Both the position numbers and the translations under genes were made by a program. A DNA stretch of 64,000 nucleotides from Alteromonas sp. LOR (GTDB lineage: Bacteria > Pseudomonadota > Gammaproteobacteria > Enterobacterales > Alteromonadaceae), in assembly GCF_000753865.1 (NCBI RefSeq), contig NZ_JQFW01000056.1, positions 186,001-250,000 of the forward strand. Reading direction: 5' to 3'. Shown piece by piece: positions 9,079 through 18,727 of this stretch. The notes beneath the pieces are model-generated. The model saw only the letters and a list, made by a program, of their open reading frames with translations, searched no databases and was not told the origin of the DNA. Position 1 is the stretch's first letter. Each line of letters opens with the position of its first letter.

Positions 9079-9936
9079 TTATTCTTTTGCGTCCAACCCC
9101 GCTTGATAAAGTGCGTTTTTCTTTAATCCATAGTGTCCTGCAACTACCGCAGCAGCTTTTTTCAGTGGAATGTGCTCACAAAGGGTGTGCAGCAATGACA
9201 TTGCCTCAAAGGGAATTTCTTGTTCACTAATGTGAGCTGGGCCAATCATCACCACAAATTCGCCTTTTTGGTGGGCCGCTTCGGATGTTAGGTAATCAAT
9301 AACATCTTGGGCGCTGCCGCTTACATAAGTTTCAAAGGTTTTGGTGAGCTCTTTCGCCACCACAATATGCCTTTCCCCGAGCACGCGCTGAATAAGCGTT
9401 ACTGTGTCTAAAATTCTGCGTGGCGCTTCGTAAAATACACTCGTGTAAGGTCTATCTAGTAACGCAGAAACCGCACTCTCTCTGGCCTGTGCTTTTACTG
9501 GCAAAAACCCTTCAAAAATAAACTTATCTGTAGGTAAGCCTGACGCGCTTAATGCTGTAATGGCTGCGCAGGGGCCTGGCAGGGCGCAAACCGGGATGCC
9601 CTGCTCGCGGCAGCGACGTACCAAGATAAAGCCAGGGTCGCTTATAAGCGGTGTTCCTGCATCACTGATTAATGCAACCGCCTCGCCACCTTTTAATCGC
9701 TCGCATAACATGGCTGCACGCTTATCTTCGTTATGATCGTGCAGCGATAATGTTTTGGTAGTAATACTCAAGTGCTGAAGTAATCTTGAGCTATGGCGGG
9801 TGTCTTCTGCCGCAATCCAACTCACACTGCCAAGTACCTCGATAGCACGAGCGCTTATGTCGTTTAAGTTTCCGATTGGGGTGGGTACAATGTATAGCGT
9901 AGCAACGTCATTCATAGAATTGGCAGAGTTAGTCAT
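9079..9936 (-). CDS. rsmI: 16S rRNA (cytidine(1402)-2'-O)-methyltransferase RsmI
   Basis: RsmI methylates the ribose of C1402 in 16S rRNA using S-adenosylmethionine. The tetrapyrrole-methylase fold is clear: LYIVPTPIGNLNDISARAIEVL at the start, AAEDTRHSSRLLQHL, then ALISDAGTPLISDPGF and PGPCAAITALSASGLPTDKF. About 285 residues fits the family. The open frame extends 15 codons further upstream, and ATG 9915 is also possible. None of the starts has a good ribosome site. The gene is divergent from lpoA, as in Escherichia coli and many other gammaproteobacteria. Confidence 0.95.
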   Translation of the reverse strand: MTNSANSMNDVATLYIVPTPIGNLNDISARAIEVLGSVSWIAAEDTRHSSRLLQHLSITTKTLSLHDHNEDKRAAMLCERLKGGEAVALISDAGTPLISDPGFILVRRCREQGIPVCALPGPCAAITALSASGLPTDKFIFEGFLPVKAQARESAVSALLDRPYTSVFYEAPRRILDTVTLIQRVLGERHIVVAKELTKTFETYVSGSAQDVIDYLTSEAAHQKGEFVVMIGPAHISEQEIPFEAMSLLHTLCEHIPLKKAAAVVAGHYGLKKNALYQAGLDAKE

Positions 9937-10064
9937 AAATAATAATAGAAACGTGATAATGCGGTAAGTGTAACATGCCAATAGTCCAGTTTATGCCGCC
10001 AAGCGTAGATTTTCACACTGGTTGAGATAAACTGAGCCCATATCGAAGTAAAAGGAATGAAACT

Positions 10065-12104
10065 GTGCGCCATACCGGAACCACTGGAAAACACATTACG
10101 CGTTTTGCGGTAACCTCATTACTGCTTTCACCGTTATTGTTAGTTGGCTGCACGAGTACGCCCAAAAAAGCGGTTAACGTTTCAACAAACGTAAAATCTC
10201 CTGTTGAGCAGCCTGTTACCCAAGAAGAGATTACACCTGAACACAAGCTTGTTGAGGCAAAAAAGGCGTGGCTTGAAACTCGCAATAAAGAGCGAAGAGA
10301 CACCTTACTTCTAGAAGCTGCTGAGCTGTATATCGCAAATCAAAAGCCCCTGTTAGCCCAACAAGTGCTGTATGAAGTGAAGCAAGACGGCGTATCTACT
10401 GCTAACCAATCTGCTTACGCTCTGCTTATGGCAAAAGTATATGTGAACAGCCCTGACGCGTCGCCTCAAACCCTACTGACCCTGCTTGAGACAGTGCCTG
10501 ACCAAAGCCAATTTGCTGTCGAAAAAGCACACCTTCAGACACAGTTATTTGTTCGCGAGGGTAATTATGGCGCGGCGGCAAATAGCCTATTGAAAACCGA
10601 CCTCACTGACGAACAAAAAGTAGAGCAAATTTGGGCATGGGTAACGTCATTGCCCTTATCATCACTTGACGACGTAAGCGCGCAGTATCCCGATCTTTCT
10701 CCCTTTGTTAGCTTAAGAAAATTAACGCAAGAATATCGTTCTACCCCTGAGCAACTTGCCGCTAACCTACGTAATTTCAAACGTGTCTATGCAGGTCATA
10801 GTTTAGGCAAAGCTTTCCCTAAAAATGTAGATACCGCTACCCAGCTTTCTCGCCCTAGCATCGACAGCATTGCCGTGTTGCTCCCACTATCGGGGCGCCT
10901 TGGCGCAACGGGTAACACCATTAAAAACGGCATCATGGCGGCGTATTATCAGAGCATTGAAGAAAATCAGAGCGAGCGCGACCTGCCTCAGCTTAGCTTT
11001 GTCGATACCACAGACAAAGATGTCGAGGGTATTGTAAGTGCCATCGGAGAAGCAAAATTTGTTATTGGCCCGCTACTTAAAGATAACGTTGAACGCGTAG
11101 TGCCTGCCCTACCTACTGGGGTAAATGTATTAGCCCTAAATCGGTTTGATAATTTCCAGCAGGCAATGGGCGAGCTTGATAGAACCATTGAGTTGCTTGC
11201 ACAGCAGGATGCTTCGGGGAACGCTGCAGCCGGCTCGCTATCAGAACAAAAAAGCGCGATGCCCCCCTTATCTGCAGAGCAAGGTTTATCTGAGAAAACG
11301 TCTGTAGAGCAACCTATCGCAGCTAACTTCTTTGGTCTAGCACCAGAAGATGAGGCCAAACAGCTTGCAGAGCTTATATTTAACAAAGGTTTCAGGGCCC
11401 CTATTGTTATTGCAGAGCAGAGCTCTCTCTACATGCGTATGGACGACACATTTAAAGCGCATTGGGAAACGCTGAACCAGGCAGAGGGCAAACGCCGCAC
11501 CAACATCACGTCGGTAACGTTTAATGACAGTAATTCGCTGAGAGAGGGCATTACTTCAGCGCTTGATGTGGCGCAAAGCAACGAGCGAATTAATCAAATT
11601 GAGTACATGACCAATGACGAAGTGTACAACATGCCTCGTAGCAGACGAGACATAGACGCGATTATCGCGTTTGCTTCACCACAAGACACTGAATTACTTA
11701 ACCCGATTATTGAAGCCAGTCTTAACCCTCTTGATGGGCAGCCCATACCCGTTTATGCCTCATCTCGCTCTATGGATTACGACAGCGGTAAAAACCAGTG
11801 GCGTGATTTGAAAAACATTCACTTTATCGATATGCCCTGGTTAATGCCGCAGCATAAATGGCAAGGTTTAGCCCAAACCGTAGACCAAGCCTTTGCAGCA
11901 CAAAGTACCATGCAAAAGCGTTTATTCGCCTTTGGGTACGACGCATATGAGCTACTCCCTCAGCTTGGTATATTAAACACGCTACAATACTTGAATCACG
12001 ATGGGCTTACAGGCTCGCTGTCACTAAACGAGAATGGCGAAGTAGAGCGGCAGCAGCCCAGGGCTATCATTCGCAATGAAAAAGTGGAAATACTCACAGA
12101 ATAG
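10065..12104 (+). CDS. lpoA: Penicillin-binding protein activator LpoA
   Basis: LpoA is an outer-membrane lipoprotein that stimulates the peptidoglycan synthase PBP1a from the periplasmic side. The 679 residues match the usual size. The signal peptide ends in the lipobox LVGC (Cys29). An N-terminal helical repeat domain runs to about residue 260. It is followed by a periplasmic-binding-protein-like domain starting SIDSIAVLLPLSGRLGATG. The start is GTG with AAGGAA eight bases upstream. A Ser/Ala-rich loop near residues 380-420 (AGSLSEQKSAMPPLSAEQG) looks like a lineage-specific insertion. The order lpoA-yraN-diaA-dolP equals that of enterobacteria. Confidence 0.93.
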   Translation: MRHTGTTGKHITRFAVTSLLLSPLLLVGCTSTPKKAVNVSTNVKSPVEQPVTQEEITPEHKLVEAKKAWLETRNKERRDTLLLEAAELYIANQKPLLAQQVLYEVKQDGVSTANQSAYALLMAKVYVNSPDASPQTLLTLLETVPDQSQFAVEKAHLQTQLFVREGNYGAAANSLLKTDLTDEQKVEQIWAWVTSLPLSSLDDVSAQYPDLSPFVSLRKLTQEYRSTPEQLAANLRNFKRVYAGHSLGKAFPKNVDTATQLSRPSIDSIAVLLPLSGRLGATGNTIKNGIMAAYYQSIEENQSERDLPQLSFVDTTDKDVEGIVSAIGEAKFVIGPLLKDNVERVVPALPTGVNVLALNRFDNFQQAMGELDRTIELLAQQDASGNAAAGSLSEQKSAMPPLSAEQGLSEKTSVEQPIAANFFGLAPEDEAKQLAELIFNKGFRAPIVIAEQSSLYMRMDDTFKAHWETLNQAEGKRRTNITSVTFNDSNSLREGITSALDVAQSNERINQIEYMTNDEVYNMPRSRRDIDAIIAFASPQDTELLNPIIEASLNPLDGQPIPVYASSRSMDYDSGKNQWRDLKNIHFIDMPWLMPQHKWQGLAQTVDQAFAAQSTMQKRLFAFGYDAYELLPQLGILNTLQYLNHDGLTGSLSLNENGEVERQQPRAIIRNEKVEILTE

Positions 12105-12113
12105 AGAGTTATT

Positions 12114-12455
12114 ATGTCGCTAGTGCAAGGGAATGCAGCAGAGCAACAAGCCTGTCAATTTTTGTTGGAACAAGGCCTAACCTTACGCTGTCAAAACTAT
12201 CGCACACGCCGAGGCGAATTAGATATTGTTATGCAAGACGGCGACACCATAGTGTGTGTTGAGGTCAAATATCGTAAGAATACGAAATTTGGCAATGCAG
12301 CAGAATTCGTTACCGCACAAAAACTGCAGCGAATTCAAGCTGCGTTTGAGTTCTATTTGTTAGATAATAGCCTCAATTCAACGTCTACCTCATTGCGGAT
12401 CGACGTTATTGCTATCGACGGTAATCGTCTTCAATGGCTAAAAAATATTGGCTAA
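12114..12455 (+). CDS. yraN: YraN/UPF0102 endonuclease-like protein
   Basis: This 113-residue member of the UPF0102 family has a restriction-endonuclease-like fold. GNAAEQQACQFLLEQG starts it, then NYRTRRGELDIVMQDGDTIV and VEVKYRKN. The E-L-D-I and E-V-K residues correspond to a PD-(D/E)xK active site. The biological role is unclear, although the neighbourhood has led to suggestions of a link to DNA repair or replication. It starts nine bases after lpoA and is surely in the same transcript. Confidence 0.9.
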   Translation: MSLVQGNAAEQQACQFLLEQGLTLRCQNYRTRRGELDIVMQDGDTIVCVEVKYRKNTKFGNAAEFVTAQKLQRIQAAFEFYLLDNSLNSTSTSLRIDVIAIDGNRLQWLKNIG

Positions 12456-12503
12456 TGCCAGCCTTAGCATTCGAAGCGCCTCATACGCGCCCACCAGCGC
12501 TGA

Positions 12504-13139
<636 letters not shown>

Positions 13140-13149
13140 TTATTAATTT

Positions 13150-13731
13150 ATGAAGCCAATGACAAAATGCGTAAGCATTCTAGCTATTACTTTTGCCATG
13201 ACCTTACAAGGTTGTGTAGTGGCGGTTGGCGCTGCAGGTGCTGTTGCAGCGAAGGTAGCTAACGACCGGCGAACCGTGGGCACCCAGCTTGACGACCAAA
13301 ATGCCGACAGTGCGGTAGCATTTCAATGGTCTAAAAGCGATGCGTTGAAAGAGCAAGCTAACCTACAGGTTGATGTTTACAATGGCGTAGCGCTGCTCAC
13401 CGGTCAAGCGCCCAATCAAGCGCTCATTAACGAAGCGGTTGAACGCGCCCAAAACGTGGATTATTTAAAGAAAATACACAACCAAGTGCGCGTTGCTACT
13501 CCAATAGGTGCAGGCACTCAAGCCAACGACATTTGGCTAGCATCCAAAGTGAGAACAAAGCTGGTTGCCGACGAGCGCGTACCTGCGTTGCAAGTAAGGG
13601 TAGTAGTACAAGACTCTGAAGTATTTCTTATGGGCAGATTATCCAGCCTAGAAGCCACCGCCGCGGTAGACATTGCTCGCAATGTGACTGGCGTAGCTAG
13701 AGTTGTGCGCGCCTTTGAAATTAATCAGTAA
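13150..13731 (+). CDS. dolP: Outer membrane lipoprotein DolP with two BON domains
   Basis: This 193-residue lipoprotein has the lipobox LQGC (Cys22). Two BON domains follow: LQVDVYNGVALLTGQAP at about 75-91 and the second from about 125 (WLASKVRTKLVADERVPAL). DolP (formerly YraP) binds anionic phospholipids, localises to the division site and supports outer-membrane integrity. It begins ten bases after diaA and closes the conserved cluster. The following MFS gene may overlap its last 29 bases. Confidence 0.92.
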   Translation: MKPMTKCVSILAITFAMTLQGCVVAVGAAGAVAAKVANDRRTVGTQLDDQNADSAVAFQWSKSDALKEQANLQVDVYNGVALLTGQAPNQALINEAVERAQNVDYLKKIHNQVRVATPIGAGTQANDIWLASKVRTKLVADERVPALQVRVVVQDSEVFLMGRLSSLEATAAVDIARNVTGVARVVRAFEINQ

Positions 13732-15127
13732 AGACGCTGCCACTGCCCTTCTCGTGGCGGGGGCGCTCTTTATGGAAATTCTGGACGCCACGGTTATTAC
13801 CACGGCGCTCCCAGTTATTGCTGCAGATTTTGGGATCCCCGCTGCGCACCTTTCAATTGGTGTATCGGCATACCTTGTTGCGGTTACCCTGTTCATCCCC
13901 CTCAGTGGCTATGTGGCCGATCGCTTTGGCGCTAGAACCATATTTATTGCTGCCATTGGGATATTTACTCTTGCCTCTGTGCTATGTGGTTTGAGCACCA
14001 CTCTGGTTGAATTTACCCTGTCGAGAATACTGCAAGGAATTGGCGGTGCAATGATGGTGCCCGTTGGTCGGTTAGTGGTACTTCGTGACCTGCCAAAAGA
14101 AAAATTAGTTAAAACGGTGGCCATAATTACCTGGCCAGCGCTGAGTGCCCCTTTACTCGGCCCTGTATTAGGGGGCTATATTGCCACACATTTCAGTTGG
14201 CAATGGATATTCTATATGAATATTCCTTTGGGCTTAATTGCGATTATTGCCTCGGCATATCTACTTCAAAATACAAAAGGCGAAGTAAGCACATTCGATG
14301 TAAAAGGCTTTCTGCTCACCGGCGTAGGGTTTGCACTTTTTATGGCTGGCATTGAGTTTCTTGCGAGTAACGGTGACAGACTATTAGAAAGTGCCACCAT
14401 TATTTCCGTGGGTTTTGTGGGTATGCTGCTTGCCATGTGGCACATAAAAAGAGCAAAGAATCCGCTCTTCTCATTTGATGCAATGCAGCATCGCACCTTT
14501 CGATTATCGGTGTATGGCGGCTCTGTCGTGCGCATTGCGCTAGGCAGTGCGCCTTTTCTTATTCCCCTAATGCTGCAACTTGGCTTGGGTTACACACCTG
14601 TTGAAGCCGGCTCTATCTTACTGTGGCTGTTTGCAGGTAACCTTGCTATTAAACCTGCCACAACATGGATTATGAATACCTTTGGCTTTAAACCGGTATT
14701 GATTGTTAACGGAGTACTTATTGCGCTAGGTTTTGTCGCCTTGGCAATGATTGATGCTCACACCTCGTCCTTTACCATCGCAGCTCTGCTATTCATCAAT
14801 GGCATTACCCGTTCAATGCACCTCACTTTGCTAAATACCATCGCTTTTGCAGACGTTCCCCCAGATAAGATGCGCGATGCCAATACCCTTGGGGCAATAT
14901 TGATGCAAATGAATCGCGGGCTGGGAATAACACTTTCAGCACTGGCCATAGCAGTGGCTGCGTTAATACTCGGTCAATCTGCCGACACACCAGACATAAC
15001 AACATTCACTATCGCCATGGTATTTATGGCAATACTGGCATTGGTAAGCATTACAGACAGCATCTTGCTTTCAAAGGAAGACGGCGATGCGGTGCTAAAC
15101 AAACGCATGCGTAAAAAATCACTGTGA
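13703..15127 (+). CDS. MFS multidrug efflux transporter, DHA2 (14-TM) family
   Basis: This 474-residue integral membrane protein carries the DHA2 signature FMEILDATVITTALPVIAAD in the first helix and GYVADRFGARTIF at the loop 2-3 motif. LSRILQGIGGAMMVPVGRLV and WPALSAPLLGPVLGG match motif C. Such proteins export drugs or other amphiphiles using the proton gradient. The longest frame starts at GTG 13703, overlapping dolP; a TTG at 13714 is an alternative. Sharing the end of the dolP cluster is probably a local arrangement rather than a functional tie. The substrate is unknown. Confidence 0.8.
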   Translation: MCAPLKLISKDAATALLVAGALFMEILDATVITTALPVIAADFGIPAAHLSIGVSAYLVAVTLFIPLSGYVADRFGARTIFIAAIGIFTLASVLCGLSTTLVEFTLSRILQGIGGAMMVPVGRLVVLRDLPKEKLVKTVAIITWPALSAPLLGPVLGGYIATHFSWQWIFYMNIPLGLIAIIASAYLLQNTKGEVSTFDVKGFLLTGVGFALFMAGIEFLASNGDRLLESATIISVGFVGMLLAMWHIKRAKNPLFSFDAMQHRTFRLSVYGGSVVRIALGSAPFLIPLMLQLGLGYTPVEAGSILLWLFAGNLAIKPATTWIMNTFGFKPVLIVNGVLIALGFVALAMIDAHTSSFTIAALLFINGITRSMHLTLLNTIAFADVPPDKMRDANTLGAILMQMNRGLGITLSALAIAVAALILGQSADTPDITTFTIAMVFMAILALVSITDSILLSKEDGDAVLNKRMRKKSL

Positions 15128-15340
15128 ATACTAACGCGTGTGGGGCTTTGCTAAACATTTCTCTATAGAACGTATACGCTTTGGGGAAGTGATTACACCA
15201 GGTGAGACGTCCATAGAAAATATAATTGCCGATAGCCCAAAACAGTTTTACTCTACTATTTGCTTTTGAACGGCTTTCACTTTTTCTAGGCTCCTCACTA
15301 GGGAATATCAAAAAACAAGAGTTAACAAGGAATCGTTATT

Positions 15341-17077
15341 GTGTCTCATCTTGCTGTTAAAATAGTTATTAGCTTATCACTACTCATCTTTATATCTGCC
15401 TGCCAACCTTCTGCAAAGTCTAAAGTGCCTGATGATGCCGTTGCGAAACAAACCTCAAAGTTCGACAAACTCTTTGCCCAATTTGATGATATTGACAAGC
15501 CGGGAGCCTCGGTTGCCGTATTACAAGATGGAGAGGTTGTCTTCTCAAAAGGTTATGGCAGTGCAAACCTCGAATACGATATACCTGTTACGCCAGACAC
15601 CATGTTTCACGTTGCATCTGTATCGAAGCAATTTACCGTTTTTGCCATTTTGTTACTCGCTGAAGAAGGTAAGTTAAATTTTGACGAAGACGTACGACAA
15701 TACATACCTGAAGTACCTGATTTTGGTGAAACCATAACCTTACGACACTTAGCATCGCACACCAGCGGCATGCGAGATCAATGGAATTTGTTGCGTATGG
15801 CTGGCTGGCGTTTAGATGATGTGATCACTACCGAACATGTATTAAAAATGGTAGCGAAACAAAAAGAACTAAACTTCAAACCCGGAGAAGAATTCCTTTA
15901 TTCGAATACCGGGTTCACACTGTTAGCAGAGGTTGTAGCTCGAGTTAGCGGTAAGTCCTTTGCACAATTCACACAAGAAAGACTGTTCACGCCATTAAAT
16001 ATGAGCAACAGCTTGTTTTATGACGATCATCAAAAAATTGTTAGCAATAGAGCTTATTCCTACGAGCCAATTGACAATGGCTATCAAAAAAGTGTGTTGA
16101 ACTATGCAAATGTAGGTGCAACCAGTTTGTTTACTACCGCAGAAGACCTTCTTAAATGGTCGGAAAACTTCACCGCTCCTACTGTAGGCAGTCCTTCAAT
16201 TATCAAACAAATGAATACGCTTGCCACGTTAAATAATGGAAGCACATTTGGTGGTGCATACGGACAATTTATTAGTCACTACAACGGCATCAAGTATATT
16301 CAGCACAGCGGCGGAGATGCCGGATTTCGTTCATATTTAGCTCGATTTCCTGAGCAGAATTTAGCAATTGCTATATTGAACAACGGCGCGGATGCAAGAC
16401 CTTGGGAATTGGCTCTGCAAATTGCTGAACGCTTTCTAGAAATAGATACCCCTCCCCCTCAGAATGCTATTGCTGACGCGTTTATGGAGTCAATGTCACC
16501 AAAACAAACCCCTAATTCTTTTGAACTTAGCAAAGTTGAGTTAAGTGAAGACATATTAAATACATATGTGGGTCACTATTGGAATGAGCCAGACGCCTAT
16601 TCAAGAGAGATATATTTAGACAACGGTAGACTCATGTATTCACGAGGCAAAAATGATACAAGCCCCCTTGCTCCCGTGAATGAAAACACATTTAAAATGC
16701 TGAATGTAGAGGGCGAAATTTTCGTTGAGTTTACTGAAGATGACGAGCAAAACCTTATGACAGTGCGAGTAGACAACATAGACACCTATGTGTCAGTTGC
16801 TTACACGCCAGTTGAAGTGACTGAAACCTGGTTATCTCAATTTGCAGGCAGTTACTACAGCCCTGAACTTTCTTCTACTTATCATTTTTCGCCGGACAAC
16901 GATCAGCTCAAAATTTCTCATTATCGTCTTAGCGATCATCATATTGCGCCAGTTAAAGGTGACTTTTTCAGATCACAAGTAGGCGATATCTCGTTTGAAC
17001 GTGATGATAGCGGCGCAGTAAGTGGTTTTAGGATATCTAATGGTAGAGTAAGGAATCTTTACTTTAAGAAACTATAG
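15341..17077 (+). CDS. Class C beta-lactamase-fold serine hydrolase lipoprotein
   Basis: This 578-residue protein has a lipobox ISAC (Cys21) and a beta-lactamase/transpeptidase-like domain to about residue 375. The active-site motifs are SVSK (Ser93-Lys96), YSN (187-189) and QHSGG near 325, in place of KTG. The C-terminal 200 residues form two lipocalin-like or DUF3471-type beta domains. The family mostly contains esterases and D-aminopeptidases, and antibiotic resistance is not implied. The GTG start has AAGGA upstream. It is monocistronic and opens the accessory stretch that runs to about 20.3 kb. Confidence 0.8.
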   Translation: MSHLAVKIVISLSLLIFISACQPSAKSKVPDDAVAKQTSKFDKLFAQFDDIDKPGASVAVLQDGEVVFSKGYGSANLEYDIPVTPDTMFHVASVSKQFTVFAILLLAEEGKLNFDEDVRQYIPEVPDFGETITLRHLASHTSGMRDQWNLLRMAGWRLDDVITTEHVLKMVAKQKELNFKPGEEFLYSNTGFTLLAEVVARVSGKSFAQFTQERLFTPLNMSNSLFYDDHQKIVSNRAYSYEPIDNGYQKSVLNYANVGATSLFTTAEDLLKWSENFTAPTVGSPSIIKQMNTLATLNNGSTFGGAYGQFISHYNGIKYIQHSGGDAGFRSYLARFPEQNLAIAILNNGADARPWELALQIAERFLEIDTPPPQNAIADAFMESMSPKQTPNSFELSKVELSEDILNTYVGHYWNEPDAYSREIYLDNGRLMYSRGKNDTSPLAPVNENTFKMLNVEGEIFVEFTEDDEQNLMTVRVDNIDTYVSVAYTPVEVTETWLSQFAGSYYSPELSSTYHFSPDNDQLKISHYRLSDHHIAPVKGDFFRSQVGDISFERDDSGAVSGFRISNGRVRNLYFKKL

Positions 17078-17084
17078 AAGATAA

Positions 17085-17116
17085 AGAGTGGAAATAATTT
17101 TTAATGTCCACTCTAC
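17085..17116. repeat. Inverted repeat AGAGTGGA/TCCACTCT after the serine hydrolase gene
   Basis: An 8-bp inverted repeat with a 14-base AT-rich loop lies just past the stop at 17077. A third partial copy (AGAGTGGAC) occurs near 17216. No T tract follows, so terminator function is uncertain. Confidence 0.45.
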
Positions 17117-17244
17117 CAATAAGGGCCGCTTGCTCGCATTAACGCTAATTCAAAAGTGTTAAAAAAGTACTAATGCTGCGATTATGATTTTTATGACGTA
17201 TGGCAGCTTAGTACATAGAGTGGACGCCTAATCGCTATTCCTCT

Positions 17245-17267
17245 AAAAACACTGGTCGTGTTTTTTT
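17245..17267 (+). terminator. Hairpin with T tract upstream of the cassette gene
   Basis: AAAAACAC and GTGTTTTT pair around TGGTC, followed by more T residues. It could terminate transcription coming from the serine hydrolase gene. It lies only eight bases before the next ATG. Confidence 0.55.
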
Positions 17268-17274
17268 ATGGGAA

Positions 17275-17934
17275 ATGAGTGTCACTTTAAACCTCAGTAA
17301 TAAGCTTTTAAATTTACATAAAGCCATAGTGATTTTTGAAGGAATAAAATTTTTGGATAAACTTAATAAAGTTATACACAGCCAAGAGAGCAAACATGGT
17401 ATTGCCATTCAAATTTTTGGAACATTTTGTTTTCTTGCTGCAATTAGCCTTCTTTACATATCAACTAAATCAAACTCACCTGCTATATACTTATTTTTTG
17501 GGGGCTTTTTCTCGTTCTCTATTCTTCTATGGGTAATAGGCGCTTATCAAAAACGGAAATTTTATAAGTTGGGCAAGACTCCATTAACATTAACACCATC
17601 ACTCTGCGCAATTGGCGAGGAATTTAAAGGTTCTATTGAAATTGAAAAGCCAAGCTTTAATAGCGTAAAAGAAATAACAATTACTTTATGGCAGCGCAAA
17701 AGAGTTGGCGATGAGAGCCGAAACGATAAAGTTTGGGAATCAAGTGCTACAACAAAGATTAGCCATGTAAACTGTAAAACAATCTTAGATTTCAGTTTTA
17801 CTATCCCGCACGACAAGAAGCCGACAAACAAAGAGTTCTTCTCAGAAAATAAATACTTTTGGGAGGCTAGTTTCGAGTTTGTTGAATCAATGCAAAGTAT
17901 AAAAAGAACTTGGGAAATCCCTGTAAAAATATAA
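17275..17934 (+). CDS. Unknown two-TM membrane protein, likely integron gene cassette
   Basis: I do not recognise this 219-residue protein. A charged N-terminus of about 45 residues is followed by two adjacent membrane helices (about 46-66 and 71-93, GGFFSFSILLWVIGAY). A beta-rich soluble C-terminus (LTLTPSLCAIGEEFKGSIEI onward) vaguely resembles arrestin-like domains. The gene is visibly AT-rich compared with its neighbours and has no strong ribosome site. Its TAA stop lies inside an attC-like site, the normal arrangement of an integron cassette. Function is unknown. Membrane topology with a cytosolic or periplasmic beta domain is inferred from hydrophobicity only. Confidence 0.6.
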   Translation: MSVTLNLSNKLLNLHKAIVIFEGIKFLDKLNKVIHSQESKHGIAIQIFGTFCFLAAISLLYISTKSNSPAIYLFFGGFFSFSILLWVIGAYQKRKFYKLGKTPLTLTPSLCAIGEEFKGSIEIEKPSFNSVKEITITLWQRKRVGDESRNDKVWESSATTKISHVNCKTILDFSFTIPHDKKPTNKEFFSENKYFWEASFEFVESMQSIKRTWEIPVKI

Positions 17935-18047
17935 CAAGCACTTCCAGTACGAAATCAGGTACTACGCGATTCTTGCTTTACTCGCTATCACTCAAACAAT
18001 AACAAAAAACCACTGGATACCACTTGCGGCTGAAGTACGCGTTAAAC
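17929..18047 (+). repeat. attC-like recombination site (single, integron type)
   Basis: The left end reads ATATAAC (R''), spacer AAGCA, CTTCCAG (L''). The right end reads CTGAAG (L'), spacer TACGC, GTTAAAC (R'). L'' and L' are complementary apart from one extra C in L'', the extrahelical base typical of attC. The spacers are five bases on both sides, and R' fits GTTRRRY. The inner sequence is imperfectly palindromic. Total length is 119 bp, within the attC range. The predicted exchange point is between G18041 and T18042. No integrase gene or second site was found in the window. Confidence 0.65.
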
Positions 18048-18160
18048 GTCAGCTCATTGTTTTTTTGAGCCAGTGACTCTGGGGGCTGAAACTTACGTGG
18101 AGCAGACAGCTGGAGCGTATTTCTCGAAGATCGCCGTCTCGCTCAAAGCGATCGTGTCTT

Positions 18161-18304
18161 TTTCTCAGCATCTACGGCAGCTCCATGACTGTGTTTGTTC
18201 ACTTCTGTTCAATTGTATCTGGCGGTTATAAAACTCTTGCTGAAGGTCAAACTGTCGAGTTCACTGTTGAAAAAGTTCAAAAGGCCCTCAAGCTGCGAAC
18301 CTAG
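18161..18304 (+). pseudogene. Decayed cold-shock protein (CspA family) gene
   Basis: From about 18163 the sequence reads SQH, then after a one-base shift [18 protein letters not shown] and [19 protein letters not shown]. This matches the second half of CspA-family proteins (RNP2 motif VFVHF). A missing A in the run before GGCCCTCAAGCTGCGAAC shifts the end out of the expected GPQAAN frame and gives a stop at 18302. The first half, with the RNP1 motif, is not recognisable. It is a non-functional remnant, with a degenerate terminator 50 bp downstream. Confidence 0.75.
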
Positions 18305-18355
18305 TACCAAGGTAAGGTCTAATACGATTTGCTCAGACTTGCACTGGGCACGATG

Positions 18356-18383
18356 AAAAGGGTCAGCATTGCTGTCCTTTTTT
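18356..18383 (+). terminator. Degenerate terminator of the csp remnant
   Basis: AAAAGGGTCAGC and GCTGTCCTTTT form an interrupted stem with a three-base loop, followed by T residues. It resembles the hairpin normally found after cspA-type genes and fits the adjacent pseudogene. Confidence 0.55.
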
Positions 18384-18727
18384 GTTGGGCACGCATTTGG
18401 GCTATCATTCGTATCGCTCAAAAAATTGCAGCTTGCAAGGCTTAAATCTCTTCCTAACTTATCTGGCAACTGTCTCTTCACAAACAGCCTAGCTGATATT
18501 CTATGTGTTACAAATTTATGAACTTATAAAAGTCATTTAGTGACAATTGTTCAAATAATATGCTAGCGTCATTCAGTACTTCGAGACTGAGAAAAGCTAC
18601 CTAACGCATATCTTTGATGTTTGCTCTCCAACTTCGCAACGAACGCGATGATGTAATGGGCTCGAAAGTACACTTTAGGCTGAAGGACGCAGCCCTATGG
18701 ACATTTTTATGAAAAAAGGAAAGTATT

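Noticed and set aside
17154..17170. GTTAAAA upstream of the cassette gene as a possible left cassette boundary
   Set aside because: The last base does not fit GTTRRRY and no matching arm lies upstream.
18209..18481. 90-codon minus-strand frame across the csp remnant
   Set aside because: It is antisense to recognisable CspA codons and carries no signal or motif; it looks accidental.
18599..18605. ACCTAAC, which could be the left box of a second attC site
   Set aside because: No GTTRRRY partner with complementary inner boxes was found within a reasonable distance.
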